Source: Methylorubrum sp. B1-46 (GTDB lineage: Bacteria > Pseudomonadota > Alphaproteobacteria > Rhizobiales > Beijerinckiaceae). From it: a stretch of DNA of 64,000 nucleotides. The stretch spans positions 5,161,001 to 5,225,000 of the forward strand of contig NZ_CP088247.1 of assembly GCF_021117295.1 (NCBI RefSeq), read 5' to 3'. The position numbers and the translations under genes were made by a program. Positions 8,569-17,731 of this stretch are shown one piece after another (the stretch's first letter is position 1; each line of letters opens with the position of its first letter). Below the pieces are notes generated by a model that saw only the letters and a program-made list of their open reading frames with translations, searched no databases and was not told the DNA's origin.

Positions 8569-9324
8569 ATGCGGGTGCTCGTGCTCGGCGGCACGACCGA
8601 GGCGAGCGCGCTCGTCGCCCGGCTCGCTCCCGAGACGGACTTCGCGGTGACGCTCTCCCTCGCCGGCCGCACCGCGGCGCCGCGGCCTGAGCCGGTGCCG
8701 ATGCGCGTCGGCGGGTTCGGCGGTGCCGAGGGGTTGGCAAGATGGCTGACCGAGAACGGCATTGAGGCAGTGATCGACGCGACCCATCCCTTCGCCGCGC
8801 GGATCTCGGCCAATGCCGCTGCGGCCTGCCGGGCCGCCGCCGTTCCGCTGCTCGCCCTGCGCCGCCCGGCCTGGGAGCGGCAGCCCGGCGACGACTGGAC
8901 CGAGGCCGCGAGCGTACCGGCCTGCCTCGATGCGCTCGGGCCGGCGCCGCGAACGGTGTTCCTCACCATTGGCCGGCAGGAGCTGTCCGCCTTTGCTCCC
9001 GCCCCGCAGCACGCCTACGTCGTGCGCACCATCGAGCCGGTCGGCGATGCGCTGCCGGTGCCGAACCTCGTGACGGTGAGCGCCCGCGGCCCCTTCGCGC
9101 TCGCGGACGAGATCCGCTTCATGCGCGAGTCGCGGATCGAGGTGCTGGTAACGAAGAATTCCGGTGGCGCGGCGACCTATCCGAAGATCGAGGCGGCGCG
9201 CCGGCTGGGCTTGCCGGTGGTGATCGTCGCCCGCCCTGCCCTGCCCGACGTTCCCGCCGTCTCCGACCCTGCGGGCGCGCTGGGCTGGCTGAGGAGCGAA
9301 CGCGGGCGACCCCGGCTCGCATAG
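8569..9324 (+). CDS. cobK: Precorrin-6A reductase (CobK/CbiJ family)
   Basis: This enzyme reduces the macrocycle of precorrin-6A with NADPH in cobalamin synthesis. The 251-aa product starts with the nucleotide-binding [13 protein letters not shown], followed by [20 protein letters not shown] and the substrate-site run [21 protein letters not shown], all typical of CbiJ/CobK. The ATG at 8569 opens directly on the Rossmann-like strand; an in-frame ATG at 8503 would add 22 Pro/Gly-rich residues and has no better ribosome binding site. It is followed 71 bp later by cobQ. No B12 riboswitch box was found upstream. Confidence 0.9.
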   Translation: MRVLVLGGTTEASALVARLAPETDFAVTLSLAGRTAAPRPEPVPMRVGGFGGAEGLARWLTENGIEAVIDATHPFAARISANAAAACRAAAVPLLALRRPAWERQPGDDWTEAASVPACLDALGPAPRTVFLTIGRQELSAFAPAPQHAYVVRTIEPVGDALPVPNLVTVSARGPFALADEIRFMRESRIEVLVTKNSGGAATYPKIEAARRLGLPVVIVARPALPDVPAVSDPAGALGWLRSERGRPRLA

Positions 9325-9395
9325 ATCCGGCTCGACGCTGGCCGCCGCCGGTGCCATGGCAGGCGCATGCCCGCGCTCGACACGAAGAACCGCCC

Positions 9396-10853
9396 ATGAC
9401 CCGCGCCCTGATGATCCAGGGGACCGGGTCCGATGTCGGCAAATCGCTGCTGGTGGCGGGGCTCGCCCGCGCCTTCACCCGGCGCGGCCTGACGGTGCGT
9501 CCGTTCAAGCCGCAGAACATGTCGAACAACGCCGCTGTCACCGCGGATGGCGGCGAGATCGGACGCGCCCAGGCGCTCCAGGCCCGCGCCGCGCGAGCGG
9601 CGCCGTCCGTCCATATGAACCCGGTGCTGCTCAAGCCGCAGAGCGAGGTCGGCGCACAGGTGGTGGTACAGGGCCGCATGATCGGCACCGCCAAGGCGCG
9701 CGAGTATCAGGCCTGGAAGCCGCGGCTGATGGAATCGGTGCTCGACAGCTTCGAGCGGCTGCGCGCCGAGGCCGACATCGTGCTCGTGGAGGGCGCCGGC
9801 TCGCCGGCCGAGGTGAACCTGCGCCAGGGCGACATCGCCAATATGGGCTTTGCCCGCGCCACGGGGACGCCGGTGGTGCTCGTCGGCGACATCGACCGGG
9901 GCGGCGTCATCGCCAGCCTCGTCGGCACGCAGGCCGTGCTGGAGCCGGACGACGCGGCGATGATCCGCGGCTTCATCGTCAACCGCTTTCGCGGCGACCC
10001 GACGCTGTTTGCCGACGGCATGGCCCTGATTGCCGCGCGCACCGGTTGGTCGCCGTTCGGCCTCGTGCCGTTCTTTCCCGACGCCGCCCGCCTCCCGCCG
10101 GAGGATGCGGTGGCGCTCGAAGCGCCGCAGGCCCACCGCGACGGCGCCGGGCCGCTGATCGCGGTGCTGCGCTTTCCCCACATCGCCAATTTCGACGACC
10201 TCGACCCGCTGCGGCAGGAACCCGGCGTCGGCGTGGTCTTCGTGCCGCCCGGCAAGGCGGTTCCGGCGGAAGCCGACCTCATCATTCTGCCCGGCTCGAA
10301 GACCACGATCGACGATCTCGATTGCCTGCGCGCGCAAGGGTGGGACATCGACATCCGCGCGCATCTGCGCCGCGGGCGGCGGGTACTGGGACTGTGCGGC
10401 GGCTATCAGATGCTCGGTCGCTCCATTGCCGATCCGCAGGGCATCGAGGGGGCACCGCGCAACTTGCCGGGCCTCGGCCTGCTCGACATTGAGACGGTGA
10501 TGACGGACGCCAAGCGCCTTCTCGCCGTCACCGGCACGACGCTCGCGGACGGCGTGCCGTTCTCCGGCTACGAGATGCATGTCGGCGACACCGCCGGGCC
10601 GGACACCGCCCGGCCCCTGCTGCACTTTTCCGACGGCCGGGCCGACGGGGCGGTCTCCCCCGACGGGCTCGTCGCCGGCACCTATGTCCACGGCCTGTTC
10701 GCCGACGACCGCCAGCGCGCCGCCTGGCTCGCCCGGCTCGGCGCCGCGCCGGGCCTCACCCGCTACGAGGCGGGCATCGAAGCGGTGCTCGACGCCTTCG
10801 CCGACCATCTGGAGGCGCATCTCGACTGCAACGGGCTGCTGCAGTTGCGCTGA
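9396..10853 (+). CDS. cobQ: Cobyric acid synthase CobQ
   Basis: This enzyme performs ATP- and glutamine-dependent amidation of adenosylcobyrinate a,c-diamide at four side chains. The 485-aa length is typical. The N-terminal dethiobiotin-synthetase-like domain has the P-loop GTGSDVGKS at 9-17 and [11 protein letters not shown]. The C-terminal class I glutamine amidotransferase domain has the nucleophile elbow [10 protein letters not shown] (Cys334) and the catalytic His432 in YVHGLF. The ATG at 9396 matches family starts; an in-frame ATG at 9351 would add a non-conserved leader. It lies between cobK and the convergent cobD. Confidence 0.95.
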   Translation: MTRALMIQGTGSDVGKSLLVAGLARAFTRRGLTVRPFKPQNMSNNAAVTADGGEIGRAQALQARAARAAPSVHMNPVLLKPQSEVGAQVVVQGRMIGTAKAREYQAWKPRLMESVLDSFERLRAEADIVLVEGAGSPAEVNLRQGDIANMGFARATGTPVVLVGDIDRGGVIASLVGTQAVLEPDDAAMIRGFIVNRFRGDPTLFADGMALIAARTGWSPFGLVPFFPDAARLPPEDAVALEAPQAHRDGAGPLIAVLRFPHIANFDDLDPLRQEPGVGVVFVPPGKAVPAEADLIILPGSKTTIDDLDCLRAQGWDIDIRAHLRRGRRVLGLCGGYQMLGRSIADPQGIEGAPRNLPGLGLLDIETVMTDAKRLLAVTGTTLADGVPFSGYEMHVGDTAGPDTARPLLHFSDGRADGAVSPDGLVAGTYVHGLFADDRQRAAWLARLGAAPGLTRYEAGIEAVLDAFADHLEAHLDCNGLLQLR

Positions 10854-10859
10854 GCACGG

Positions 10860-11861
10860 CTACCGGCCGAAGGTGAGCCAGATCCCGGTTCCGGCAACGA
10901 CCAGTGTGAATTGCAGCGCGCAGGCGGTTCGGTAGAGCTTCAACGCGCGCACGATGTCGTCGGCGTTGGCCTCCGCCCGTCCGTCGCCCATCCAGGCGTC
11001 CTCGACGCGGGTGGCGCCGTAGATGCGCGGGCCGGCGAGCCGCAGGCCGAGCGCGCCAGCCATCGCCGCCTCCGGCCAGCCGGCATTCGGCGAGCGGTGA
11101 TGGCCCGCATCGCGGCGGATCGCCCGCCACGCACCCTTGGCGGAGACGTCCCGGCTCAGGGCCGCGGACACGACCAGCAGCAGCGCCGTGAGCCGCGAGG
11201 CCGGCAGGTTGACGAGGTCGTCCAGGCGGGCGGAAGCCCAGCCGAAGGCCTCGTAGCGTGGGGTGCGATGACCGATCATGCTGTCGGCCGTGTTGATGGC
11301 CTTGTAGAGCGCGCCGCCGGTCAGGCCGCCCGCGCCGATCCAGACGGCCGGCGCGACGATGCCGTCGGAAAAATTTTCCGCCAGGCTCTCGATCGCCGCC
11401 CGGCACACCGCTGCCTCGTCGAGGCTGTCGGGATTGCGCCCGACGATCATCGAGACGGCTGTGCGACCGCCGGAAAGTCCCTCCGTCCGCAGGGCGGCGG
11501 AGACGCGCCGGACATGGACGAACAGGCTGCGCTGCGCCGGCAGGCTCGCGGCGAGAAGGGCCAGGAGGATCACGCCGGCACCTTGGCCCGCGAGCGCGGC
11601 GAGTGCGGTCAGGGCCAGGGAAACGGCGGCCGTGACCGTGAGCAGGAGCATGAGCGCCAGAACACCGCCGAGCCGGCGCGCGGCAGGGCTGCCCCGGTTC
11701 AGCCCGCGCTCCAGCCCGGCGATCAGCCGGCCGATCCAGGTGACAGGGTGGCCGAGCGCCCTGTAGAGGCGGTCGGGATAGCCGGCCAAGGCCTCGATCA
11801 GCAAGGCGAGCGCCAGGATGCCGAGGGTGTCGGGCGGATGGGTCAGGGCGATCCAGGACAT
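10860..11861 (-). CDS. cobD: Adenosylcobinamide-phosphate synthase CobD/CbiB
   Basis: This inner-membrane protein attaches the aminopropanol (phosphate) arm to adenosylcobyric acid. At 333 aa it has four or five hydrophobic helices (for example LGILALALLIEALAG and VILLALLAASLPA) and family motifs GHPVTWIGRLI, VGRNPDSLDEAAVCRAAIESLAEN and INTADSMIGHRTPRYEAFGWASARLDD. The ATG at 11861 is chosen because MSWIALTHPPDT leads straight into the first helix. Its end almost touches the convergent cobQ (6 bp), and its start faces cobC with only 41 bp between the start codons. Confidence 0.93.
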   Translation of the reverse strand: MSWIALTHPPDTLGILALALLIEALAGYPDRLYRALGHPVTWIGRLIAGLERGLNRGSPAARRLGGVLALMLLLTVTAAVSLALTALAALAGQGAGVILLALLAASLPAQRSLFVHVRRVSAALRTEGLSGGRTAVSMIVGRNPDSLDEAAVCRAAIESLAENFSDGIVAPAVWIGAGGLTGGALYKAINTADSMIGHRTPRYEAFGWASARLDDLVNLPASRLTALLLVVSAALSRDVSAKGAWRAIRRDAGHHRSPNAGWPEAAMAGALGLRLAGPRIYGATRVEDAWMGDGRAEANADDIVRALKLYRTACALQFTLVVAGTGIWLTFGR

Positions 11862-11902
11862 CGTGGGCGGGGTCGGTGCGGGGCGGAAGGGACGGAGGCG
11901 AG

Positions 11903-12880
11903 GTGCGGGAGGACGGTGCAAAGGAAGCAATCGCGCATGGTGGCGATCTCGACGCCGCCCGCCGGCTGTTCCCGGACGCGCCCGAGCCGTGGCTCGACCT
12001 GTCGACCGGCATCAACCCGGTGCCCTATCCGCTGCCGCCGCTCGAAGCCAGTGTCCTGCACCGCCTGCCCTCCCCCGGCGACCTTGCCCGGCTCAAGGCT
12101 GCGGCGGCGGCGGCCTACGGCGCGCCGGGGCCCGACCATGTCGCAGCCGCGCCCGGCACGCAGATCCTGATCGAGACCCTTCCGCGGCTCCTGCCACCCG
12201 CCCGCGTTGCCGTGGTCGGGCCGACCTATGCCGAGCACGCCGCCGCCTGGACCCGCTCCGGCCATGATGTGCGGATGGTGGACGATCCGGCCGAGGCCGC
12301 GGAGGCCGACATTCTGGTCGCGGTGAGCCCCAACAATCCCGACGGGCGTGTGTTCTCGGTCGAGGCGCTGGCACAGGCCTGCACGGGCCTCGTGGTGCTC
12401 GATCAGGCCTTCGCCGACTTGGAGACGGTGGAGGCGGCCTCTCCGCGGCCCGGCCTCGTGGTGCTGCGCTCGTTCGGCAAGACCTACGGGCTCGCCGGTT
12501 TGCGGCTCGGTTTCGCGCTTGCCGAGCCGGACTTGGCGCGGCGCATCGAGACCGCCTTGGGGCCGTGGGCCGTCTCGGGGCCGGCCATCGCCGCCGGTCT
12601 CGCGGCGCTGCCGGACGCTGCATGGCGCTGCGAGGCCGCCGCGGCGCGGTCGCAGGACGCGGCCCGCCTCGACCGGATGATCGCGCGGGCCGGGGGGCGC
12701 ATCGTCGGCGGCACCGCCCTGTTCCGCACGGCGGATTTTCCCGACGGACCCGGCCTGTTCCGGGCGCTCGGCGCGGCCGGGATCTATGTGCGGCGGTTCA
12801 CGGAGGCGCCGGCGCGGCTGCGCTTCGGTCTGCCCCCCGATAAGGCGGCGTGGTGCCGCCTCTCTCGGGTGCTCAGGTAG
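11903..12880 (+). CDS. cobC: Threonine-phosphate decarboxylase / aminotransferase-fold CobC
   Basis: This PLP-dependent protein of the class I/II aminotransferase fold supplies the aminopropanol phosphate linker for the nucleotide loop of cobalamin. The 325-aa product contains the CobC signature AHGGDLDAARRLFP at the N-terminus, DLSTGINPVPYP, SPNNPDG and the PLP lysine in SFGKTYGLAGLRLGF. The GTG at 11903 is preferred because GGAGGCGAG lies just upstream; an in-frame GTG at 11876 is a weaker alternative. The gene diverges from cobD, its functional partner, and overlaps the convergent MFS gene by 8 bp at their 3' ends. Confidence 0.92.
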   Translation: MREDGAKEAIAHGGDLDAARRLFPDAPEPWLDLSTGINPVPYPLPPLEASVLHRLPSPGDLARLKAAAAAAYGAPGPDHVAAAPGTQILIETLPRLLPPARVAVVGPTYAEHAAAWTRSGHDVRMVDDPAEAAEADILVAVSPNNPDGRVFSVEALAQACTGLVVLDQAFADLETVEAASPRPGLVVLRSFGKTYGLAGLRLGFALAEPDLARRIETALGPWAVSGPAIAAGLAALPDAAWRCEAAAARSQDAARLDRMIARAGGRIVGGTALFRTADFPDGPGLFRALGAAGIYVRRFTEAPARLRFGLPPDKAAWCRLSRVLR

Positions 12881-14057
12881 GCCGCGATCGGCCGCCGAGC
12901 CAGGACACGGCCAGGGCGGCCAGCGCGAAGGCCCCGCCGACGGCGCAGACGCCGGGCCAGCCCGCCAGCAGGAAGGCCCGCGAGCCGAGGAAGGCGCCGG
13001 CCGCCCCACCGATGAAGATTGCGGTGAACAGCACAGTGTTGATCCGCCCGCGCGCGCCCGGCGCAAGGGCGTAGGCGCGGGTCTGGTTGGCGATCAGCGC
13101 GCCGTTGATGCCGATGTCGAGGAGCAGCACGCCCGCACCAATGGCGACGAGCGAGACCTGTCCGGCGAGCGCCAGCACGACGAAGGCCGCCGCGACGAAG
13201 GCGCTGCCGGCGATCACCACCGGCCGGGCGCCGCGGCGGTCGCTGTAGCGGCCGGAATAGGGGGCGATCAGCGCCCCCGCGACGCCGATGACGCCGAACA
13301 GCCCCGCGCCGGCCGCGGTGAGGTCGAAGGGCGGCGCCTCGACGAGGAGGGCCAGCGTCGCCCAGAAGGCGTTGAAACTGGCAAACAGCAGCGCCTGCGA
13401 CAGGCTGGCGTTGCGAAGGACCGGCTGACTGCGCACGAGATGCAGAAGCGAGGTCATCAGCGCGCGGTAGCGCAGGCGCCGGGTCGGCGCGCTGCGCGGG
13501 AGGGTGCGCAGCGCCACCCCGGCCATTACCACGGCAAGGCCGGCGGCGGCGAAGAACACCGCGCGCCAGCCGAACTGCGCGCCGACGAAGCCGCTCACGG
13601 TGCGGGCAAGCAGGATGCCGGAGAGCAGGCCCGTCATCACGCCGCCGACGATCCGACCCCGGCTCGCATCGGGCGCGAGTTCGGCGGCGAAGGGCACCGC
13701 CTGCTGCGCCGCGCAGGCGAGCACGCCGATGACGAGGCTCGACGCCGCGAGCACCGCAAGATTCGGGCTGAGTGCGGCGACGACCAGCGCTGCGGCGAGA
13801 CCGAGCAATTGCCAGACGATGAGGTCGCGCCGCGGCAAGGCGTCGCCCAGCGGCACGAGAAACAGGATGCCGAGGCCGTAGCCGACGAGGCTGGCGGTCG
13901 GCACGAGCAGCGCCGCTCGCTCGCCGAGCTCGGTGACGAGGACCGCGAGCAGCGGCTGATTGTAGTAGATGTTGGCGACCGCACCGCCTGCGATCAGGGT
14001 CAGTCCGATTCGCGTCGTGGTCGACAGGGCGCGCCCGTCGCTCGCGCCGCCGCTCAT
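12873..14057 (-). CDS. MFS transporter
   Basis: This is a twelve-helix major facilitator superfamily protein, 394 aa. It has IYYNQPLLAVL in helix 1 and the loop 2-3 variant LVPLGDALPRRDLIVWQL in place of the canonical GxLaDrxGrkxxl. The second half has SGRYSDRRGARPVVI, the equivalent loop 8-9 motif. This pattern resembles drug or sugar efflux members of the YnfM/arabinose-efflux type, but the substrate cannot be read. The ATG at 14057 (MSGGASDGRALS) is chosen, because upstream in-frame sequence is not protein-like. Overlap of the stop region with cobC is convergent, so no role in cobalamin transport should be assumed. Confidence 0.82.
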   Translation of the reverse strand: MSGGASDGRALSTTTRIGLTLIAGGAVANIYYNQPLLAVLVTELGERAALLVPTASLVGYGLGILFLVPLGDALPRRDLIVWQLLGLAAALVVAALSPNLAVLAASSLVIGVLACAAQQAVPFAAELAPDASRGRIVGGVMTGLLSGILLARTVSGFVGAQFGWRAVFFAAAGLAVVMAGVALRTLPRSAPTRRLRYRALMTSLLHLVRSQPVLRNASLSQALLFASFNAFWATLALLVEAPPFDLTAAGAGLFGVIGVAGALIAPYSGRYSDRRGARPVVIAGSAFVAAAFVVLALAGQVSLVAIGAGVLLLDIGINGALIANQTRAYALAPGARGRINTVLFTAIFIGGAAGAFLGSRAFLLAGWPGVCAVGGAFALAALAVSWLGGRSRPT

Positions 14058-14384
14058 CGGCGCGGGGCCGCCGGCACGGGGGAACGGCCCCGTGGGGCGC
14101 TGAGAGGCGAAACGGTCTGCATGGATCGCCCCATACGGCAGGCCGCGGCCGTAAGACCAGCCCCTGACCGTCGGACAGCTCTGCACTTGCCGCGCGGCAG
14201 AGTGTCCACCCCCGTTCAGATATCCAGTGGTAGCATGCCCGCGCCGTCACACCCATATGAAGGGTTGTATGGAAAAGGCACAGCCTTTGCAGCGGCTTGG
14301 CCGGGCAGGCAGTTGCGGATGGGCGCGCAATGGCGCACATCTTCTGCAAGCGCCTGGCAGCCGCTTCAACAGAAGGAGTCGTGT
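14058..14384. other. Intergenic region between MFS gene and 67-aa protein gene
   Basis: This 327-bp divergent region must carry promoters for the MFS gene (reverse) and the small gene at 14385. I see no gene, tRNA or strong palindrome in it. Confidence 0.4.
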
Positions 14385-14588
14385 ATGCCGAACTACCGCG
14401 TCCACTTCGCGAAGCAGATCCTCGGAGTGCCCTTCACGGTCGGCTTCGTGGAGATCGCCCGTGCACGCGATCCGGAGCGCGCACTGAAGGCAGCGGAGAT
14501 CCGCTTTGCCCGCGCGCGCGGCGTGACCGACTGGCGTGAGCGGGCCGATACGGTGGATCTTGCGGCCCCTGCGGAGGCGGAACTCTAG
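14385..14588 (+). CDS. Small conserved-type hypothetical protein, 67 aa
   Basis: I do not recognise a named family. The 67-aa product begins MPNYRVHFAKQILGVPFTVG and continues with an amphipathic stretch IARARDPERALKAAEIRFARARG, ending in an acidic tail. It has no signal peptide, no membrane segment and no Cys. Coding is supported by an excellent ribosome binding site (AAGGAG at 14373, seven bases before ATG), good codon use and an Ala/Arg-rich amphipathic helix pattern. It sits upstream of malonyl-CoA decarboxylase with a 187-bp gap, so co-transcription is uncertain. Confidence 0.75.
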   Translation: MPNYRVHFAKQILGVPFTVGFVEIARARDPERALKAAEIRFARARGVTDWRERADTVDLAAPAEAEL

Positions 14589-14775
14589 CAGCGCCTGCCG
14601 TTCCGTTGGGGAACGCGTCGAGACTCGTCACGTCCAGCGGGCTCGCATCGTCGGCGTAGCGAAGCGGGGTTGCCACACCCCGTACGTCTGGCGTCGACGC
14701 GATGCAGGCCCTAGGTTCCGGAAACAGCCGAGCCTGTGACGGGGCGGCTCGACAGATCCAGGGGCTTGTTCGGTC

Positions 14776-16185
14776 ATGGCGGCGATCTCGTTCCTCGGTG
14801 ATCTCATCCAGACCATCAGCGATCGGGGCCGCGATCTCATCGGCCTGGCGCGCACCGACCTTGCGCGGACGGCCAACCCGGCCGACCTTGCGCGACTCTG
14901 CGAGGATCTGATCTCCCGAAGGGGCGAGGCCTCCGGGGTGGCGCTGGCCCGGCTGATCCTCGACCGCTACGCCGTCTTTCCGTTGGAAGAGCGGCTTGCC
15001 TTCCTCGAACATATCGCGACCGAGTTCGGCGCCGACCACGATGCGGTCGATGCAGCCATCGCGTCCTACCGCGCCGAGCCGACGCGGGCCCGCCTCGGAA
15101 TGCTTCACGTGGCGGCCGAGCCCCGTTCTCAGGAACTGATCCGGCGCCTGAACCTTGCCCGCGGCGGCACCCTGGCGCTGGTGCGCATGCGCGAGGATCT
15201 GTTCGCCCTGCGCAAGCACCTGAAGGAGCGCGAGGCTGCGCCGGACATCATCGACGCGGCAGCGAGCCTCGACAGCGATTTCGAGCATCTGTTCGCTTCC
15301 TGGTTCAACCGCGGCTTCCTGGTGCTGCGCCCGATCGACTGGTCAACGCCGGCGCACATCCTCGAAAAGATCATCCGCTACGAGGCGGTCCATGAAATCG
15401 CCGATTGGGACGAGCTGCGCCGCCGCATCCAGCCGACGGACCGGCGCTGCTTCGCTTTCTTCCACCCGGCCCTGCTCGATGAGCCGCTGATCTTCGTCGA
15501 GGTGGCGCTCACCAATGCGATCGCGCCGGCGATCCAGCCGATCCTCGCCGACGGCCGTGAGCCGGTGCCGGCGCGGGGAGCCACGACCGCGATCTTCTAC
15601 TCGATCTCGAACTGCCAGAAGGGTTTGGCCGGCGTCACCTTCGGCAACTTCCTCATCAAGCAGGTGGTCGAGGATCTCGCCCGCGAGATTCCCTCGCTGA
15701 AGACCTTCGTGACGCTCTCGCCGGTGCCGGGCTTCCGCACCTGGCTCGACCGCGAGCGCGGCGCGGACGCGCCGCAGGGCCTGACCCGAGAGGACGTCGA
15801 GACGCTGCGCCTGCTCGACACCGAGGATTGGCGAACCGACAAGGCCAAGTGCGAGGCCGTGCGGCGGGCGATGCTTCCGGCGGCGGCGGCCTATTTCCTG
15901 CGCGCCAAGAACGAGCGGGGCCGCCCGCTCGATCCGGTCGCCCGCTTCCATCTCGGCAACGGCGCCCGGCTGGAGCGGGTGAACTTCCTCGGCGACACCT
16001 CGAAGAAGGGTCTCAAGCAGTCCTACGGGCTGATGGTGAACTACCTCTACGATCTCTCGGCGATCGAGAAGAACCACGAGACCTACGTCAATCTCGGCAC
16101 CGTCGCGGCCTCCTCGGCGGTAAGCCGCGAGCTGCGCTCGAACCTGCCGCCCCCGCGGGCGGTCGCGCTCGCCGAAGCAGGGTAG
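14776..16185 (+). CDS. mcd: Malonyl-CoA decarboxylase
   Basis: This enzyme converts malonyl-CoA to acetyl-CoA and CO2 in the cytoplasm. The 469-aa length and sequence fit the MCD family: an N-terminal helical domain (about 1-160) and a C-terminal acetyltransferase-like catalytic domain. Conserved blocks include FNRGFLVLRPIDWSTPA, RRCFAFFHPALLDEPLIFVE, FYSISNCQKGLAGVTFGNFL (the Ser/Cys region), TLSPVPGFRTWL and the C-terminal FHLGNGARLERVNFLGDTS with SYGLMVNYLYDL. No matB (malonyl-CoA synthetase) or malonate carrier is adjacent; instead accA, which helps make malonyl-CoA, lies 1.5 kb downstream. Its role may be to drain malonyl-CoA or methylmalonyl-type side products. Confidence 0.93.
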   Translation: MAAISFLGDLIQTISDRGRDLIGLARTDLARTANPADLARLCEDLISRRGEASGVALARLILDRYAVFPLEERLAFLEHIATEFGADHDAVDAAIASYRAEPTRARLGMLHVAAEPRSQELIRRLNLARGGTLALVRMREDLFALRKHLKEREAAPDIIDAAASLDSDFEHLFASWFNRGFLVLRPIDWSTPAHILEKIIRYEAVHEIADWDELRRRIQPTDRRCFAFFHPALLDEPLIFVEVALTNAIAPAIQPILADGREPVPARGATTAIFYSISNCQKGLAGVTFGNFLIKQVVEDLAREIPSLKTFVTLSPVPGFRTWLDRERGADAPQGLTREDVETLRLLDTEDWRTDKAKCEAVRRAMLPAAAAYFLRAKNERGRPLDPVARFHLGNGARLERVNFLGDTSKKGLKQSYGLMVNYLYDLSAIEKNHETYVNLGTVAASSAVSRELRSNLPPPRAVALAEAG

Positions 16186-16325
16186 CCAGCGGCCGGCTCA
16201 AGGCGTCGAGCCCCGCTTTTTCGCTGCGGCGCGGGACCGTTTCCGTCCTCGCACGTTCTCCTGACCGACGCCCGCTCAAAACTCTCAAGGTGGCGGGCCG
16301 GGTTTGGACAACGAGGAGTTTCGCC

Positions 16326-16682
16326 ATGGTTGACACGGATCGCGTCGTCGGCGCTGCGAAGGATTTCGGTGGCCGGGCGCAGGGTGCGGTGGGCGACGCG
16401 CTCGGCTCGGACCGGGACTCGCTGGAAGGCCGCTATCGGGAGGCCGAGGGTCGGGCGCAGCGCATCTACGGTCAGGCGAAGGATACGGTGCGCGACATCG
16501 CCGACGATGTCGGCGGCTATGCCGAGGACGCCTACGACCGCGTCAGCCGCCACGGCGGCACCTATCTGCGCGACGGGCGCGAGCGGGTTCAGACCCAGGT
16601 CGGCGAGAACCCGTTCCTCGCGCTGCTGATCGCCGGCGCTGTCGGCTACGGCCTCGCTCTGCTGCTGCATTCGCGCCGCTGA
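16326..16682 (+). CDS. CsbD-like stress protein with C-terminal membrane anchor
   Basis: This 118-aa protein has an N-terminal CsbD-like part (DRVVGAAKDFGGRAQGAVGDALG ending near 30), a helical middle segment of DUF883/YqjD style, and one C-terminal transmembrane helix (PFLALLIAGAVGYGLALLLH) followed by SRR. CsbD proteins are general stress proteins; YqjD-type proteins with similar tails anchor to the inner membrane and can bind ribosomes. That comparison is inference. The ATG at 16326 has GAGGAG upstream. It is convergent with bdhA, with a strong hairpin between them. Confidence 0.78.
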   Translation: MVDTDRVVGAAKDFGGRAQGAVGDALGSDRDSLEGRYREAEGRAQRIYGQAKDTVRDIADDVGGYAEDAYDRVSRHGGTYLRDGRERVQTQVGENPFLALLIAGAVGYGLALLLHSRR

Positions 16683-16692
16683 ACGACGCATC

Positions 16693-16716
16693 GGAGCGCG
16701 GCATTGGCCGCGCTCC
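16693..16716. terminator. Hairpin between convergent genes (probable bidirectional terminator)
   Basis: A perfect 10-bp stem (GGAGCGCGGC paired with GCCGCGCTCC) closes a four-base loop ATTG in the 48-bp gap between the CsbD-like gene and bdhA. There is no U-tract on either side, so intrinsic termination is plausible but not certain. Confidence 0.55.
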
Positions 16717-16730
16717 GGTCTCAGGCGGCG

Positions 16731-17516
16731 CTACTGCGCCGTCCAGCCGCCGTCCATGGCGATGTTGGCGCCGGTGATCTGGCTGGCGCCGTCCGAGCAC
16801 AGGAATACGGCAAGCGCCGCCACCTGATCGACGGTCACGAATTCCTTGGTCGGCTGCGCCTTGAGCAGCACGTCCTCGATCACCTGTTCCTTGGTCAGGC
16901 CGCGCGCCTTCATCGTGTCCGGGATCTGACTCTCGACCAGCGGCGTCCAGACATAGCCGGGCGAGATGCAGTTCACGGTGATGCCGTGGGTGGCGAGTTC
17001 GAGGGCGGCGGTCTTGGTCAGCCCGACGATGCCGTGCTTTGCCGCGACATAGGCGGACTTGAAGGGCGAGGCGACCATCGAGTGCGCCGAGGCCGTGTTG
17101 ATGACCCGGCCCCAGCCCTTCGCCTTCATGTGCGGCACGGCCGCGCGCAGGGTGTGGAAGGCCGAGGAGAGATTGAGCGCGATGATCTGGTCCCACTTCT
17201 CGACCGGAAATTCCTCAATCGGCGAGACGTACTGCACGCCCGCGTTGTTCACGAGGATGTCGACGCTGCCGAACGTCTCGACCGAGAGTTCGATCAGTCC
17301 GCCGATCGCGTCGGGCTTGGTGAGGTCGGCGGGTGAGTAGGCAGCCTTGACGCCGAACTCGCTCTCGATGCCGCTGCGCGTCCGCTCGATCTCCTCGGGC
17401 TTGCCGAAGCCGTTGAGGACGACGTTCGCGCCCTCTTTCGCGAAGCTGCGCGCGATGGCGAGGCCGATGCCGCTCGTCGAGCCGGTGACGACGGCAGCTT
17501 TCCCTTTCAGGCTCAT
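16731..17516 (-). CDS. bdhA: D-3-hydroxybutyrate dehydrogenase
   Basis: This is an NAD-dependent short-chain dehydrogenase that interconverts 3-hydroxybutyrate and acetoacetate, acting in polyhydroxybutyrate turnover. The 261-aa product has the Rossmann motif TGSTSGIGLAIA (about 11-22), NNAG (about 90), a catalytic Ser in NTASAHS, and YVAAK for the Tyr-Lys pair. The family-specific C-terminus SQITGANIAMDGGWTAQ is diagnostic of 3-hydroxybutyrate dehydrogenases. The start has a textbook GGAGGG. It diverges from accA. Confidence 0.92.
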   Translation of the reverse strand: MSLKGKAAVVTGSTSGIGLAIARSFAKEGANVVLNGFGKPEEIERTRSGIESEFGVKAAYSPADLTKPDAIGGLIELSVETFGSVDILVNNAGVQYVSPIEEFPVEKWDQIIALNLSSAFHTLRAAVPHMKAKGWGRVINTASAHSMVASPFKSAYVAAKHGIVGLTKTAALELATHGITVNCISPGYVWTPLVESQIPDTMKARGLTKEQVIEDVLLKAQPTKEFVTVDQVAALAVFLCSDGASQITGANIAMDGGWTAQ

Positions 17517-17731
17517 GAATTCCCTCCGGTGCGCGGGCCGCGCGGACCCTCTCGCTCATGGCTTGCCCCAACGCCTGCGCGAAGTCGATCTTGCTGCGTC
17601 GCACGCCCTGACGCTAAGCGGCGGTTGACACCCATGCCCGCTTCCCCGAACACCGCGCGCCAGCCCGCCGCAGGATGCCGGGCGGATGCACGGCTGCCGA
17701 ACAAGAGTTGGACCGACGATCGATGGCGGTG

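Noticed and set aside
9177-10820. 547-codon open frame antisense to cobQ
   Set aside because: It lies wholly opposite a clear CobQ gene; the translation is Arg/Asp/Val/His-rich with no family motif, as expected for the complement of GC-rich coding DNA.
12786-14384. Long forward frame running across the MFS gene into the 67-aa gene
   Set aside because: Only the last 204 bases (from ATG 14385 with AAGGAG) are protein-like; the rest is the complement of the MFS gene.
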